In this document: positions 10,800-24,100 of the stretch, piece after piece
Position numbering within the stretch: the first letter of the stretch is position 1
How the letters are laid out: every line of letters starts with the position of its first letter
DNA from: Laburnicola sp. R22_1
Taxonomy: Eukaryota; Ascomycota; Dothideomycetes; Pleosporales; Didymosphaeriaceae
Reading direction: 5' to 3'
DNA length: 64,000 nucleotides
Assembly (NCBI GenBank): GCA_014281115.1
Contig: JACONQ010000003.1
Location: 4,502,874-4,566,873 of the forward strand
Notes under the pieces: model-generated
What the model was told of the DNA's origin: nothing
What the model saw: only the letters and a program-made list of their open reading frames with translations
Database searches by the model: none
Made by a program: the position numbers and the translations under genes

Positions 10800-12428
10800 A
10801 GATTACTATCCTCTTTAAAACTGTTAGGCGTCTTTGCGTAGAGCTTGCGATTAAGTATAGAGTTAAGGAAAGCGTTGGGTATATTGTACTACTTAAGCTC
10901 TAATCTAAAGTAATTAGCAATTGTAACAACTGCTTAAAAGGTGCGTGTAGTAAGCGTAGCCATATACGTGTTGCTAAACTGCTTCTGCAAGTCGCCTTAT
11001 ATAATAAGTTAAGCTTTATATTTATAGAGGTAGTTATCCTTATTAATCTTGTATATAAATACCCATATAAGCGGGATTACCTCCACGCCTTTGTCTAGCG
11101 CGGATTGTAGCGTTGCTAAGGTCTTGTAGAAGCAGCCCTTACTCTAGACCTCTTAATACTTACGCTTAGTAGCTTTTATAAACTGCTTACTATGTAAATA
11201 AGTCTTAAGCTAACCTATATACTGCGGGGGAGGCGGCAACTAACTTTGGTAAATTTAAAAGTTGTCTGCTTTGTTATTATTAATTATAATTATAACAAAG
11301 GTATATAAGTATAACTCTATATTTTATACTCCTAGTTAAATTGTGTAAGTCTTAGAATTGCCTAGATGAGTAGGTGCCTTACGCACACGCTTTGTAGTAA
11401 CGATATTATCTTATAAGAGATTTAGATCGCGTTAATATAGCGTGTTATTATCGCGTTAATTAGGTATATAGCCTTTAATCTTAGTGGCTAACTAACTAGT
11501 GGCGTCTTGCTATGTAGGCGATAGATAATAATTTCTTGTTGTAGAACGTCCTATAAGATAATCTACTATTGTATTATATTTAATAGATTTGTTAACTTTA
11601 TTAAGTGAGTTAATTAACTTACTTCCTACTAATAGCTTTGTTAAGGGCGTTAGTATAACTAATAGTGCTATAATTATAGTGGTTTTATTATGTATATATT
11701 GCTAATATGTTATTATAAGCTTATTAATAGAGATATTATTGTTGTTATAAGTCTCTGGGATATCTAGCAGCTTAATTACCTCCTCTATTACGTTGTTATT
11801 AGCATAGCCATTACAACCTTTATAAAAGGTTAATGCGTTAAACATAACATTATAGGTATAGACAACGCAATCCTTTGTGGGTAGCTAGATTCTAAAGACG
11901 TTTGTACTATTATAGCCTATAAGATAACTAATTAGAGCGCGTAAGGCTGTCTTTACTTCGCGTAGTAGGTGTTTATTAAGGACGTACGCACAATAGCCAA
12001 TTAGACAGAGATGGCTAGTCGCTAGTTTCTTACCCCAGACAACCTCATATAGCGTACGCTAGTTAAGGATTGCTGTTGACGTTTAATTAATTAAGTATAC
12101 TGCTATCTTTATTATCTTATTTAACAGTCACTCTGGCAGATTACCCTATAGGCGTAGAGCTTATGCCTTTATTATAATAACTTTGCTAGCAATCTCTACT
12201 TCTCTATTCTAAGCTAGCGTATCTAAAGCGCAAAGCTTAAAGCGTATACCTAGGTTAGCACAAAGTTACTCTATAAAGTAGACAATACTGCGCTCTATAT
12301 TAAGCTTAAGAGCGATAATATTACAGTTGTATTAACGCTAAATCTATTATATAAGGTTTTAGAGCTAGTAGTAGAGTTAAGCCTCTAACTTTATTATAAA
12401 GGTATTTGTCTTATGCTAGTAAAAGTAC
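10800..12428 (-). mobile_element. Copia remnant B, segment 2 (integrase to RT)
   Basis: Minus-strand translation with RIP stops shows, from right to left, the integrase C-terminal part (PEXLLNKIIKIAVYLIN then LYEVVWGKKLATSHL, the classic 'YLLNRTP..PYEVLTGK' region) and the start of RT (YNIPNAFLNSILNRKLYAKT). It is split from segment 1 by element A and from segment 3 by the pogo insertion at TA 12429-12430. Confidence 0.8.
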
Positions 12429-12430
12429 TA

Positions 12431-14281
12431 ACGTGTTTACAAGCGAGCCGCGCGTACAAGTGAGCCGCGCGCCCCACCAAGTCTCTCAGCCTTTTGCAGG
12501 CTGTATATCAACAACGCATCAAAATTCTATTAATATAATAGCTATCCTAAATCAAGCAGTATCTATAGAAGCTTTCTTGCACGTACGTGAGTTGTGCCCA
12601 GGCTCCCTGCAGCGCGTGCAGCGCGCTGAAGCCTGCCGGCTCGCACCTGACCGCGCCTGGCTATACCGCGTTTCTCCCTCTAGTTGCTGCTTAATAGCCT
12701 TCTGAGCAATAATATCCTCTCCTTTTGCCTTTAATAGGGTGCCTTGCTTCTAGATCTGCTTCTTTTTGCGCTGTTTACGCGTTGTAGCTGCCTTATTTGC
12801 CCTTTATAGACTAGCTATCTTATTGCGCATAAGCACTATTGAATGCGCCATTCTCTTAGCCCCTCTTATAAGCTGATCAAGCGACTGGATAACTGATATA
12901 GGAGAGGATCCTTAATGCCTTTAGATCTGCTCACGAACTAGAGTTAACTGAGCGCCTAGCTTGCGCGCGTTGCTTGGTGTTGCAGACTCCCATAGGGCCT
13001 CTAGTAGGGCTGCTAGCGACGGCGTACGAAGCTTCACATCAAGCTCTAATATCACCGCCTCTGGATCGTGTGGGACTAGCCCAGCGCCTCGAAAGCTTGC
13101 GCAGATATTCTCCTTTATAATTGACTGGTCGTAGGCGGCGCGGAAGGCTGGTAGGAACTCAAGCTTGGTGATATGGTTGATGTGGTCGCGTATTAGGCCC
13201 TCGACCTGGCGCCCGTACGCCCGCTTCAACGGCGAGAAACAGCCAACGTTAAGCGGCTGCAGAAGGTGTGACGAATGTGGCGGCATATAGAGAGTGTAGA
13301 TCTTATTCTCCTTGCAGATCTCCTGGAATTTAAGCGAGTTGTAACTCTTATAGCTGTTAAGTATTAGTAGCTAACGCGCGCCCACTCTACGCTCTACTGT
13401 ATGCTTAATAAAATGCTGTAGCTAGGCAACACTAAGCTCGTTTGTAGTCTAGCCATTGTCGCTAAAACTAATAGCCCAGTCACCTGGTATATTGTCGCCC
13501 TCGTACTAGGCAGAGAGGTGGTACTGGCTAGCGAAGATGATAAAGGGCGGGATTGCCCACCTAGTAGCGTTGATTCCGTGGATCGCCGTCACCCACTCAC
13601 AATTGCCTGGCTGGATCGCTTTTGGCTGGCCACGCCTCTCTAAGCCAGTAACGACTAGCTGGGAGGATATTTTACCCATTAGAAAGCCAGTCTCGTCGAA
13701 GTTAAAGGTATCCTTGTCGCAGATACTGTAGGTGGCCTTTGTACGTGCTACTAGCTTAAACTAGGCCTGTATAACTGTCGGGTCCTCGCAAAGGGCTCGC
13801 TGTCGATTGTAGGGTCGATTAAATCGCGTTGTGAGGCTGTCTGTTCGCTTAACAAAGTTCCTAGGCCACTGCTGGCCAACGTGGCCTGCGCTGCGCTCAG
13901 TGAGCAGCTTATTCGCCATATCTCGTACAGCACCTAGAGTGGGCGCAAAGCCTCGCGAATCTAGGTCAAGTATATGCTTAACAATCACCTCCTCTTTAAG
14001 CTTGGTAAGCTTCTTTGATTTGGGCTTAGAGTTGCGTCGCGCAGCGATTCCTGCGCGTTGGCTGCGAAGTGTTGTTTTAGGGACGCAAAACGTTGCGGCA
14101 GCGCGTTTTATACTTCGTATTTGACTGGAATTGATAGCTAAAAGAGCTAGGTAGATATTTGCTTCTTTATAGCGCAATTGAGCAGATAATGGTTGAGCTA
14201 TTATAGTTTGTATAAGACGCGTTGTAGAAAGTTGGTGGGGCGCGTGGCTCACTTGTACGCGCGGCTCGCTTGTAAACACGT
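12431..14281 (-). mobile_element. Pogo/Fot1-type transposon P1 inserted in Copia B
   Basis: 50-bp TIRs (12431-12480 and 14232-14281, one mismatch) with TA on both sides (12429-12430 and 14282-14283). Each TIR holds two copies of ACAAGYGAGCCGCGCG exactly 17 bp apart (starts 12439 and 12456). The single transposase gene is on the minus strand. Length 1.85 kb, typical of Fot1-like elements. Confidence 0.93.
12560..14220 (-). pseudogene. Fot1/pogo transposase of P1, RIP-inactivated
   Basis: The N-terminal HTH_psq/CENP-B-type DNA-binding region is clear (IKRAAATFCVPKTTLRSQRAG, then LTKLKEEVIVKHILDLDSRG). The catalytic core follows: FNFDETGFLMGKISS (first Asp), WVTAIHGINATRWAIPPFII, DNGWTTNEL, and YMPPHSSHLLQPLNVGCFSP. 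The second catalytic segment reads LLILNSYKSYN where the family has a DGHxSH-like motif; Asp-to-Asn, Gly-to-Ser, His-to-Tyr and Glu-to-Lys changes there are all G-to-A or C-to-T, the RIP signature. Several in-frame TAG/TAA codons interrupt the middle. The element is dead. Confidence 0.85.
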
Positions 14282-14740
14282 TAATAGATAGTATAAACAC
14301 CTTATTTGTCTCTATTATAGTATAACTCTCCTTGTTGTCGTAGTTATATAATGTTAACTAAGATTTAGTAGAAAGGATAAATAGCGTCTTATAGCGTATG
14401 ATAGGAAACCTGCTCTATAAGTTTTAACTCTATATAAATTTAACAGAAATCTTATTATAGTAAATCCGTTTAGTTTACCTTTACACTATCGACGTTGTCA
14501 GATAGGTAATTAACGACTTTGCGGCCTAGATGGCCCCAGATCTAATAAGCAAGTTTTGGAGAGATCTCTTAAGTCTTTAAAGTAGTTAATAGGTGGGTAG
14601 CCATTGCAATTAAGGATAACTTTAATAGACAATGCGACGCGTTAGTATTAACTAGCCAGTGGCCCTTGCAATACTCTAGGTAAGTAATAATACTATCTTT
14701 ATTATATAGCGTATCTCTACCTAAGTTAAAATAAACTCTA
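14282..14740 (-). mobile_element. Copia remnant B, segment 3 (GAG-pre-integrase)
   Basis: Minus translation gives IWGHLGRKVVNYLSDNVDSVKV followed by a Cys-containing stretch and LYYNRDKYI-like sequence, matching the GAG-pre-integrase and integrase zinc-binding region (family form 'LWHRRLGHLG...'). The gag end is absent. The right edge, where the opposite-strand remnant E begins, is only approximate. Confidence 0.65.
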
Positions 14741-15637
14741 ATATCTCGACAACATTCTAGTCTAATAACGCTAGTAATAAAGCCGCGTATAAGAGCTACG
14801 TAAGAAATCTATAAAGGCGTTAGGCAATAGAAGACCTATCCTAGTTCTTAGAGGTAAGAGTTATACAAGACCGCTTAAAGCAGAAGCTTTGGCTTATATA
14901 AGATACGTATATTAATAAGGTTTATAAGAAATATAGCATCTAACTAGTAGGCTATAAGAAACCTAAGTTTCTACTAGACGTTAACTCGCTTAACAAGTCG
15001 CTTAAGAAGACTAACACTAGCCACACAAAGCTTTATTAGGAGCTTATTAGCCATCTGGCATATATTATATACTAGACGCAACCTAATATTACTTATAGTT
15101 ATATTATACTTGCTTACTATCTTATTAATTCTAGACAGTCGCATATTGTAGCAGTACAACACGTTTGGTATTACCTACTAGCAACTTAGTATTACGCTAT
15201 TAAAGGATCTTATAACAATAATATTATAGAAATAGTCTTTAATAAGTAGGACTATCGCAATCTATTGTTCTTTAGGGCATTAGATGCCTTATACGCCGAC
15301 AATTAGGAGACTTATTATAGCTCACAAGGCTAGTGCTTCTTCCTCTATAGTATAATTGTTAACTAGAAGGCTACTATCCAGCGTATAGTCACCAAATTAA
15401 CCACAGAATTAGAGCTATTATCTATCTTATTTGCTAGATCGCAGATAGTAGAGTGGCTTTGCTTCTTTAACAGTATCTTATTTAAAACAGGCGTACTGCC
15501 TATAATATACTATAATAACTAGCAGATAGTAGAAATTATTAATAAGGATCTAGATTAGCTCCATATAAAGCTCTGCCACGTTAATATCTATTAACTCTAG
15601 ATACGATAAGAAGTAGAGCATTAACAACTTATAGTTA
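14741..15637 (+). mobile_element. Copia remnant E, segment 1 (RT to RNase H)
   Basis: Plus-strand translation with RIP stops gives YLDNILV (YVDD box), SYVRNL..AIEDLS.FLEVRVI, QDRLKQKLWLI.DTYINKVYKKY, ELISHLAYII..TQPNITYSY and HIVAVQHVWYYLLAT. This is the 3' half of Copia RT plus the linker to RNase H, on the opposite strand to remnant B. The 5' half is missing. Interrupted by element C at 15638. Confidence 0.8.
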
Positions 15638-15823
15638 TGTCAGATTTAATAGTTAAATGCGATAATGCGCCTTAATAGATAATGATAATTGTATTGTGTT
15701 TGTGTCCTCTGTGTTTGGCTAGTTCTGACTTCTTCGCTAGTGTGCTAAGCCAGGTGGTCCCTGCTTTATTATACAGATCTAACCTCAACGCGCTTGTTCT
15801 ATCTAACAGCTGCATATCTAACA
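15638..15823 (-). repeat. 3' LTR of Copia C
   Basis: Starts TGTCAGATTTAATAG and ends GCATATCTAACA; followed by CACCCCCTTAGCTT, the polypurine tract read on the other strand. Confidence 0.94.
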
Positions 15824-15839
15824 CACCCCCTTAGCTTGG

Positions 15840-18800
15840 AAGATCCTTGTAAGCTGAACTATTTAGCAGCCTGTTATTCTAAAGTAAGGTTATTAAGGTG
15901 CCCTTAAATTTCCTTAAGAGGTGCTTTATTCGCTACTTTGCGTTCTGTTATCTTAACTAGCCCAAGTTAGGTTAGAAACCCTTTCTACTTATTAACTAGG
16001 AGGACCTTTATAAAGCCGTCGGCGATTATTTCTGCCAATTATATGTACTCCACCTTAATCTTTCTAGTAGAGACTTCCTATCTTAACTAGTAATTATAAA
16101 TATCAACGTGTTGTAGTTTAGTCTAAAGCCTAGATATCTCCTTAGTAACTAGTCAAATAGTTTGCTTATTATCGTATTAGATAGTAATTAACAATAAGCG
16201 CAGTTTAATCTGCAGTTTATCTAGTAGTCTTAATATAAAGATTGCTTCCTTAGCCACTTGCGATAAGGTAAGAAGCTCTACTTTAGTTATCAAAGTTATA
16301 ACAGTGTCTTGTTTGCTTGCTTTCCAGGCAATAAGTCTATTAAATAGCTTAATAGCATATCCTTACAAGCTCTTTCTGTCTAGTGTGTTGTTAGCAAATA
16401 AGGCATCGCTGGCTACTTAAAGGCAGTTGCCTCCTCTAAGCTGCAGTGCTCTCCATCTAGTGCTTAATAAGTATAGTAGTACTCGATTAGCGGCATTATA
16501 ATATTCTAAGCCCAGATTTAACAGAAATTAAGCTAGCCTTAAGGTTGCAAAGGCTATGTCTAGTTAAGTTATTACTACCGCGAACAAAAGCAATCCAATC
16601 TTGCGTTAGTATTTGTTAATTTCTAAGGGTATTACTAAGCCGTCTCGTAGTTTTAGCTTAATAGCTACTATTAGGGTATCGTGTCGAATATCCCTCTTAT
16701 TAACTAATCGACTAATCTTGTCTAAGTAGGCAGCCTAAGAGAGTTAAATTATCCTAGTCTTTTAATCTCTAATAATCTCTACGCTAAGGAACCACTAAAG
16801 GTTATTTCCTCCACTTAAGGTATATTTTTCTTATAGGCGCTTAATTACTTGTTAGGCTTCTTCCTCTTTCTGCTTATAAAAAGCTAAGATAATATCGTCA
16901 ATATAAAAGAAGATAATAATTCCGTCTTTAAGAAGGCAGCATGGCTTATAAGGCACTATCTAGAAACCTAGAGCTTTAAGTGTTAAGGTAAACTCTTTCT
17001 ACTAAAAGAGTGATGAGATCCAAAGACTATATAAAGCCTTATTAACTTAAAGTATTATTCTAGGCTTCTAATAGCCATAGGGCATTCTTATATATACCTC
17101 TCGGTCCATACTTACATAGACAAAAGCGTTTATAACGTTATATTGCTTAAGCTCCATATTATAGTAAGCTACTATTGCCACTAGTATTCGAAATAACCTA
17201 CTAGCAAGCGTGGCTGCATAAGTGTCTTAAGAGGTAATATTTTATTATTAATCGCCCTAAATGACTAGCCGTGCCTTACACTTTAGTAAGCGATGGTATT
17301 TGTTAAGCTTATAGGTGTATACCCACATATAGTCAAGAATCTACTATCCTATTAGTTTAATCTTCTTTATTAGTACTTCTAACCATAATTTCATTTGTTT
17401 ATAGCTTACAAGGTAATCCCGCTCTACTTTTTTAAACAATTCGCCCATTAGGTAATCCTCAAGCTTAGTACGGCACGTTGGCAAAGGTGGGAGTTAACTT
17501 TAATAGGGCTTTAAGCCTTTAGCAAGCGTTCTTATTATCTTAGCCTTATCTATAACATCCCCTCTATATTTCCCAACGTGGCTAGCTTAAGTTCCTACCA
17601 TAAAGGCGGCTGCCTAGGAGACAGTTTTAGATAACCCTTTTAGGTTTATTTCTAATTTATTTCCAGCCATTAACTACGCAAGTAATGCCGCAGGTAGTAG
17701 TATAGTTAGAGAAGTCAGATAGTTATCCCTAATCTTCACTCCTTAGTAGTAGCCTAGTAGGTCTACTTCGCCTTAGAGATTTAATAAGCCTCCAACAGTG
17801 TCGTCTTTATAAAAGGACTCTGTCTCTAGTTAATAACTTAGTGTTAGAAGTTCGATTATTCTTATATATGTGACAATTTCCTCCAGTGTACTATGCATAA
17901 GGTTATCCATAAGGTCCTTAGTTTTGCCACTAAAGACAGTTTGTTTGTTAAAGATAACATCGCGAGTGCTTATTACCTTAGCAAGTAACAGTATCCAAAT
18001 TCGATAGATGTTTAAGGACCGGTATCCTACTAGGTAACTAATCCAAGCCTTTAGGTCTAGGCGTTATAGCCTTAATTTATCTTAATATATATTATCTATT
18101 ATTGTAAACGCTTTGCAGCCATACGCTTTAAGATAAGTAAGATTAGGTTTCTTAATTAAGGTGACTACTCTGTTATTTAGAGCAACTCGTATAAAGAATA
18201 TCTTATATGGCGTTTTCTAGTTGTTCGCATAATTTAGTGTTTAATTATAGAGGTATACTACAGCTCTTATAACTTTAGGCCATAGTTCCTAGGGTAGGTT
18301 AGCATTAAGACACATCGCGCGCAATTTCTCTTTATTTACACCCCCTAAGCGTTTAGCACCTCTATTTTAAGCTTGTGTATCTAGGGCAAAAGGCTTAACA
18401 GTAATTCCTTGTAATGCCAACTAGCGCTCGATTTCCGGTTTCACCATTGTAATCTCGTTGTCCGCTTTAATAACCTTGACCGTAATATTATAATAGTTTT
18501 TAAGGAAGAGAAAGAAGTTTAATAGAACTTTAATAACCAACTTTACTAGTCGATTATCTTTAAAATAAAAGTCCCATTACAGGCCTAAGTACCTATTAGT
18601 AATATGCATCTAGCTTCTTTCGCTAGTGCTACTTTGCGTCTCATAGGCATAAAAGTTAATAGCCAGTCTTTCTCCTAGTCCTTTATCATTAATTCGCGGT
18701 GCTCGGCTAATTTGTCGCCAGATCTTTGCTTTCCCACAGGAGTTGCATTAAACTATTATAACTCCCTTAACTCGCACCCCTTTAGCTTGCTGCACAAGAT

Positions 18801-20568
18801 ATTTAATAGCTGCTAGTCTAGAGTGTCCTAGTCTCTTATGCCATAATTCAGCTAAGGCCCTTTATAGTGCTCCTTTTATTCGTGATATATTCTTACGAAT
18901 GTGATATAAAGTAGGTAGTAGCGAATTATACTTAAGTACCCATTAACCGTGTATCTTAGATAGTTTTCCGATAATCTTGTTATCTAGTCCTTTTAGCGTA
19001 GTTAGGTCCGTTTGCGTATCCCACCAGATTCCTCTATACCTTAGTAGTTAAAAGGAGACTAGGTTACACAAAAGGTCTAAACAGATAGCCATATTATATA
19101 GAACCAACGTAGTTATTCTATATTAGCCTCTCAGTGTTAAGTTAACAGAGCCGTAGTCTTTTATCCATATCTTTATATTGCCAGCCCATATATAATCTCT
19201 AGACATAGGTAGACAGAAGTTATAGATACAGTTAGGGTTATTTATAATATGGCAAGTTAATCGTAAATTAAGAATAAACAAGCGCTTTAGCGGGTAATTA
19301 GACACTTCTATTTCCATTAGCGCTAATATAAACGCAGCGTTGACGTTTAATATTCTCCGTCCCTCTAGTTAGTCCTTAGGGGACTCAAGAATCTTAGGTG
19401 TGGGCGTGTGCGATTGTTTAATATTTGGTGTTTTTAATCTTAGTCTGCTTTGTCCTCTTAACAGTCCTTGAAATTCGGAATTATGCTCGCGCTTTAATGC
19501 GACGAGTTCTTCAATCTTCTTATTTAGTTTCCACCACTTAGAAGCTTTATCTACATTAATATAGAAGCAATCCCAGAGTCTATAGCAATGTCCACACGCA
19601 GGACATTTAGCGCCTTCTATTTTTATAGGTTTTTAGACTAAGGATAAGTTCTTATTATCTTTTTAGTCATTACGTTAATATTAGGGTCTGCCCTATTTTC
19701 TAGATAGTGCTGCTTCGGCATCAATACCCTAGGTGGTTTTTCTACTTTTAGCGAGGTATAACAAGTCATCTGCCACAAATGCGGCCTTGTGCTTCTCTAT
19801 TTAAGGGGTTAGATAATTTAACATTATATACTCTTAGAAGCGCTTTATTATTTCTTTCTAATTTATGCCAGGTGTAAACCGTCCGCTATCCTAAAAGGTT
19901 ATAGACTAATTAGGCGCAACTTTGTTTATAATAGTTAGAAAGTCCTTTATAATCACATTAATCTATATTATCTTAAGAACATTACTTATCTCTACTTCTA
20001 TAGCTGCTTAATTATATTCAGCAAGCTATATGTCCCAATTTAACGCGTTTCTTATTAGTCTAAGGGATATAAGATATTAGTCGCGAGCTCGTTCTCTCTC
20101 AAATCGTTCGTCAACGCCAACCATGGCTTTAAGGTTCGTAATCCACTATCTTAGTAGTTAATCTAGGAGGCAGCAAGTGCGCTAAAGATATAGGCTAATA
20201 GTAGCCTAAATATAAATAATAATTTGCTAGAGACTTGTTTACTCCTTTTTAAAATTATGTTAATTATTCTTATACTACTTAGTAAGAATCTTATAATACT
20301 TAAGATCTTCTTTAAACGCCTTAAGTCCTGCTACTAACAGTTCAGACTGCCTTATTAGGATGCTAACGTTCGCTGCTAGAGTATACCTATTAATTAGCGG
20401 CGCCCTTAGGGCTATAGGTTTAGGTTTTATTAGGATATTCAACGTAGGATTAACTTTTGGCCAAATGCAATATGCGACGCATCTAGACTAGAGCTGCATT
20501 ATCTATGCCCTATAGTTAGTGTGGTCTCAAAGGGTCACCGTCGGGTCACGCTAGAGTAGTGCAGCCAT
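15840..20568 (-). pseudogene. Copia C gag-pol, RIP-inactivated
   Basis: Starts at the minus ATG at 20568 (MAALL..., gag). The order gag, integrase, RT, RNase H is colinear with element D. The RT box reads FYIDDI at about 16897-16908 (YVDD with Val to Ile). The frame is broken throughout by TAA/TAG. Confidence 0.82.
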
Positions 20569-20601
20569 TTTAGTATTAATTAAGGCAGTAAGACTCTTAA
20601 T

Positions 20602-20787
20602 TGTTAGATTTAATAGTTAAATACAATAATGCGCCTTAATAAATAATAATAATTATATTATGTTTATGTCCTCTATGTTTGGCTAGTTCTAACTTCTTCG
20701 CTAGTGTGCCAAGCCAGGTAGTCCCTGCTTTATTGTACAGATTCAACCTCAACACGCTTGTTCTATCTAACAGCTGCATATCTAACA
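20602..20787 (-). repeat. 5' LTR of Copia C
   Basis: 186-bp partner of 15638-15823 with scattered transitions; TG at 20602 and CA at 20786-20787. Confidence 0.94.
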
Positions 20788-20895
20788 AGTTAAATAGGTC
20801 CCTACTAATAAGATGGCTGCTAACAGCCTTACTAAAATCCTCTTAAAAGCTAAGCATTAGGAGTTTATACAATAGCTCTATCTAGTTAATATTAC
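20788..20895 (+). mobile_element. Copia remnant E, segment 2 (RNase H C-terminus)
   Basis: 108 bp between elements C and D. Removing C restores the frame VK.VPTNKMAANSLTKILLKAKH on the plus strand, the standard C-terminal end of Copia pol ('ADxLTKAL'). This shows that C and D both inserted in the same older element. Confidence 0.82.
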
Positions 20896-21079
20896 TATTA
20901 GATATGCAGCTGTTAGATAGAATAAGCGCGTTAAGGTTAGATCTGTATAATAAAGCAGGGACCACCTGGCTTAGCACACTAGCAAAGAAGTTAGAACTAG
21001 CCAAACACAGAGGACACAAACACAATACAATTATTATTATCTATTAAAGCGCATCATCGCATTTAATCTAAATCTAACA
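20896..21079 (+). repeat. 5' LTR of Copia D
   Basis: 184 bp, colinear with 25858-26043. Begins TATTAGATATGCAGC (TG mutated to TA) and ends AATCTAACA. Confidence 0.92.
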
Positions 21080-21112
21080 ATTAAGAGTCTCACTGCCTTA
21101 ATTAATACCAAA

Positions 21113-24100
21113 ATGGCTGCACTACCCTAGCGTAATCTAATAGTAACCCTTCGAGACCACACTAACTATAGGGCATAGATAATGCAGCTCTAGTCTAGAT
21201 GCGTCGCATATCGCATCTGGCCAAAAGTCGATTCTACATCGAATATCCTAATAAAACCTAAACCTATAGCCCTAAGGGCGCCGCTAATTAATAGGTATAC
21301 TCTAGCAGCGAACGTCAGCATCCTAACAAGGTAGTCCGAACTATTAGCAGCAGAACTTAAGGCGTTTAAAGAAGATCTTAAGTATTATAAGATTCTTACT
21401 AAGCAGTATAAGAATAATTAACATGATTTTAAAAAGGAGTAAACAAGCCTCTAGCAAATTATTGTTTATATTTAGGCTACTGTTAGCCCACATCTTTAGC
21501 GCACTTGCTACCTCCCAGATTAACTACTAAGACAGTGGATTACGAACCTTAAAGCCACAGTTAGCGTCGACAAACAATTCGAGAGAAAACGAGCCCGCGA
21601 CTAATACCTTACATCCCTTAGACTAATAAGAAACGCGTTAAATTAGGACACATAGCTTGCTAAATATAATTAAGTAGCTATAGAAGTAGAGATAAGTAAT
21701 GTCCCTAAGATAACACAAATCGATATAATTATAAAGGACTTTCTAACTACTATAAATAAAGTTGCGCCCAATTAGTCTATAACCTTTTAGGATAGCGGAC
21801 GGTTCACACCTAGCATAAATTGGAAAGAAATAATAAAGCGCTTCTAAGAGCATATAATGTTAAATTATCCAACCCCTTAAATAGGGAAGCACAAGGCCGC
21901 ATTTATGGCAGATAACTTATTATACCTCGCTAAAAGTAGGAAAACCACCCAGGGCATTAATGCCAAAGCAGCACTATCTAGAAAACAGGGCAGACCCCAA
22001 TATTAACGTAATAACTAAAAAGATAATAAGAACTTATTCTTAGTCCAAAAACCTGCAAAAACAGGAGGCGCTAAATATCCTACATGTGAACATTACTATA
22101 GACTCTGGGATTGCTTCTATATTAATACAGACAAAGCTCCTAAGTAGTGGAAACTAAACAAGAAGATTAAAAAACTCGTCGTATTAAAGCGCAAGCACGA
22201 TCCCGAATTTTAAGAACTGTTAAGAGGACAAAGCAGACTAAGATTAAAAACACCAAATATTAAACAATCGCACACGCCCACACCTAAAATCCTCGAGTCC
22301 CCTAAGGACTAACTAGAGGGATAGAGAATATTAAACGTTAACGCTGCGTTTATATTAGCGCTAATAAAAACAGAAGTGTCTAATTACCCACTAAAGCGCT
22401 TGTTTATTCTTAATTTAGAATTAACTTACTACATTATAAATAACCCTAATCGTATCTATAACTTTCGTCTACCTACGTCTAGAGATTATATATGGGCTAG
22501 CAATACAAAGATATAGATAAAAGGCTATAGCTCTATTAACTTAACACTAAGAGGCTAACATAGAACAACTACGTTAGTTCTATATAATATGGCTATCTGT
22601 CCAGACCTTCTGTGCAACCTAGTCTCCTTTTAACTACTAAGGCATAGAGGAATCTAGTAGGATACGCAAACGGACCCAACTACGCTAAAAGAACTAGACA
22701 ATAAGATTATTAGAAAACTATCCGAGATATACAGTTAATAGGTACTTAAGTATAATCCGCTACTACCCACTTTATATCACATCCGCAAGAATACATTACA
22801 AACAAAAGGAGCACTATAAAGGGCTTTAGCCAAATTATAGCATAAGAGACTAGAATACTCTAGACTAGCAGCTATTAAATATCTTGTGCAGCAAGCTAAA
22901 GGGGTGCGAGTTAAGGGAGTTATAACAGTTTAATGCGACTCCCATGAGAAAGCAAAGATCTAGCGACAAATTAGCCAAGTACCGCGAATTAACAATAAAG
23001 GACTAGGAGAAAGACTGGCTATTAACTTTTATGCCTATAAGGCGCAAAGTAGCACTGGCGAAAGGAGCCAGATGCTTATCACTAACAGGTACTTAGGCCT
23101 GTAATGAGACTTTTATTTTAAAGACAATTAACTAGCAAAGTTAGTTATTAAAGTTCTATTAAACTTCTTTCTCTTTCTTAAAAACTATTATAATATTACG
23201 GTCAAGGTTATTAAAGCGGACAACGAGATCACAATGGTGAAACCGGAAATTAAGCGCTAGTTGGCATCACAAGGAATTACTATTAAGCCTTCCGCCCTAG
23301 ATACACAAGCTTAAAATGGAGGTGCTAAACGCTTAGGGGGTGTAAACAAAGAGAAATCGCGCGCAATGCGTCTTAATGCCAACCTACCCTAGGAACTATG
23401 GCCTAAAGTTACAAGAGCTATAGTATACCTCTACAATTAAACACTAAATTATGCGAACAACTAGAAAACGCCATATAAGATATTCTTTACACAAGTTGCT
23501 TTAAACAACAGAGTAGTCACCTTAATTAAGAAACCCAACCTTACTTACCTCAAAGCGTATGGCTACAAAGCGTTCGTAATAACGGATAATACACATTAAG
23601 GTAAACTAAGGCTATAACGCCTAGACCTAAAGGCTTAGATTAGTTACCTAGTAGGATACCAGTCCTTAAACATCTATCGAATTTGGATACTATTACTTGC
23701 TAAGGTAATAAGCACCTACGACGTTATCTTCGACGAACAAACTGTCTTTAGTGGCAAAACTAAGGACCTTATAGATAACCTTATGCATAGTACACTAGAG
23801 GAAATTGCCACATACGTAAGAACGATCGAACTTCCAACACTAAGTTATTAACTAGAGACAGAGTCCTTCTATAAAAACAATACTATTAGAGGCTTATTAA
23901 ATCCCCAAGGCGAAGTAGACCCACTAGGCTACTACTAAGGAGTAAAGATTAGGGACAACTATCCAACTCCTCTAACTACACTACTACCTGCGGCATTACT
24001 TGCGCAGTTAATAGCTGGAAATAAATTAGAAATAAACCTAAAAGGGTTATCCAAAACTATCCCCTAGGCAGCCGCCTTTATGGCAGGAACTCAAGCTGGC

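Larger units (their letters stand above)
15638..20787 (-). mobile_element. Copia element C, full length with 186-bp LTRs
   Basis: 186-bp LTRs at 15638-15823 and 20602-20787, TG..CA ends, and target duplication AGTTA (15633-15637 and 20788-20792). The polypurine tract lies next to the 15638-15823 LTR, so transcription would run leftward. Same family as element D but independently inserted, since the target duplications differ. It sits in the RNase H region of remnant E. Strongly RIP-mutated. Confidence 0.95.
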
